From Collinsella aerofaciens (GTDB taxonomy: Bacteria > Actinomycetota > Coriobacteriia > Coriobacteriales > Coriobacteriaceae): a stretch of DNA of 5,554 nucleotides. Below, piece after piece: positions 5,449 through 5,554 of the stretch; the first letter of the stretch is position 1, and each line of letters starts with the position of its first letter. Below the pieces are notes generated by a model that searched no databases, was not told the DNA's origin, and worked only from the letters and a program-made list of their open reading frames with translations. Location of the stretch: assembly GCA_030841765.1 (NCBI GenBank), contig JAUUSS010000130.1, positions 1 through 5,554 on the forward strand, written 5' to 3'. The position numbers were made by a program, and so were the translations under genes.

Positions 5449-5546
5449 AAACGTCCCTAAGCGAGCAAGGTGACGTGAAAGAGGAGGGAAGCGTACTTTG
5501 GTACGCGACCGACGATTGAACGTCAGATTGCCGCTTAGGGGCGTTT
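5449..5546. repeat. Long multi-part imperfect palindrome, possible repeat element or structured RNA
   Basis: Nested pairing over 98 bp. Outer arms 5449-5463 and 5532-5546 (15 bp, one G-T position; cores CCCTAAGCG and CGCTTAGGG); GCAA (5465-5468) with TTGC (5528-5531) after a single bulged A; TGACGT (5471-5476) with ACGTCA (5520-5525); then a large internal loop, purine-rich on one side (5477-5490), and an apical hairpin GCGTAC-TTTG-GTACGC (5491-5506). This regular nesting is unlikely by chance. Whether it works as RNA or as a repeated DNA palindrome cannot be told from one copy. Confidence 0.65.
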
Positions 5547-5554
5547 GCAGCGTC

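Larger units (their letters stand above)
5214..5554. other. Gene-poor right end, 341 bp
   Basis: No recognisable protein gene or tRNA is seen. From left to right it holds an AT-rich stretch with the likely lspA promoter (5214-5330), a leftward terminator hairpin (5334-5364), a second hairpin (5370-5396), a short spacer, and a long imperfect palindrome (5449-5546). A minus-strand frame is open from the right edge to a TAA at 5363-5365, but its translation has no recognisable motif. Confidence 0.7.

Noticed and set aside
5498..5554. TTG-started plus-strand frame after GAGGAGG, open to the right edge
   Set aside because: The spacer is 10 nt, the start lies in the apical hairpin loop, and only 19 codons are visible. 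The SD-like purines are better explained as part of the palindrome.
5397..5554. tRNA or CRISPR array in the right end
   Set aside because: No cloverleaf or CCA-type end was seen, and there are no regularly spaced direct repeats.
1..5554. Insertion sequence or prophage genes
   Set aside because: No transposase, integrase or phage-like protein appears in any frame; all long supported genes are housekeeping or envelope genes.

Overview
The window is a gene-dense bacterial chromosome segment with all six recognisable genes on the minus strand. GC-rich coding sequence, AT-richer gaps, strong Shine-Dalgarno sites and protein style suggest a high-GC Gram-positive, most likely a gut member of the Coriobacteriia such as Collinsella. 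That assignment is inference from style and memory, not from a marker gene.

Read in the direction of transcription (right to left): positions 5554-5214 hold no convincing gene. They contain a long imperfect palindrome (5449-5546), a 9-bp hairpin (5370-5396) and a strong intrinsic terminator pointing left (5334-5364). Next come lspA (signal peptidase II, lipoprotein maturation) and an RluA/RluD-family 23S rRNA pseudouridine synthase, fused by a one-base stop/start overlap. After an 82-bp gap follows a membrane GT2 glycosyltransferase, closed by a 16-bp-stem hairpin terminator (2174-2214).

Beyond that terminator is a second cluster: a small single-domain A24 (prepilin-peptidase-like) membrane protease, a divergent HD-domain dNTP triphosphohydrolase (Dgt family), and the N-terminal part of rarA (replication-associated AAA+ ATPase), cut by the left window edge. 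dGTPase and RarA both relate to DNA replication and repair. The A24 peptidase and the glycosyltransferase have no obvious partners in the window.

The genes are ordinary housekeeping and envelope genes. The least explained sequence is the structured, apparently non-coding right end, which could be a repeated palindromic element or a structured RNA ending in the terminator at 5334-5364. Other points are an apparently promoterless A24 peptidase gene just behind a terminator, with its ribosome binding site in a small hairpin, and an lspA gene with a probable TTG start and a long basic C-terminal tail.
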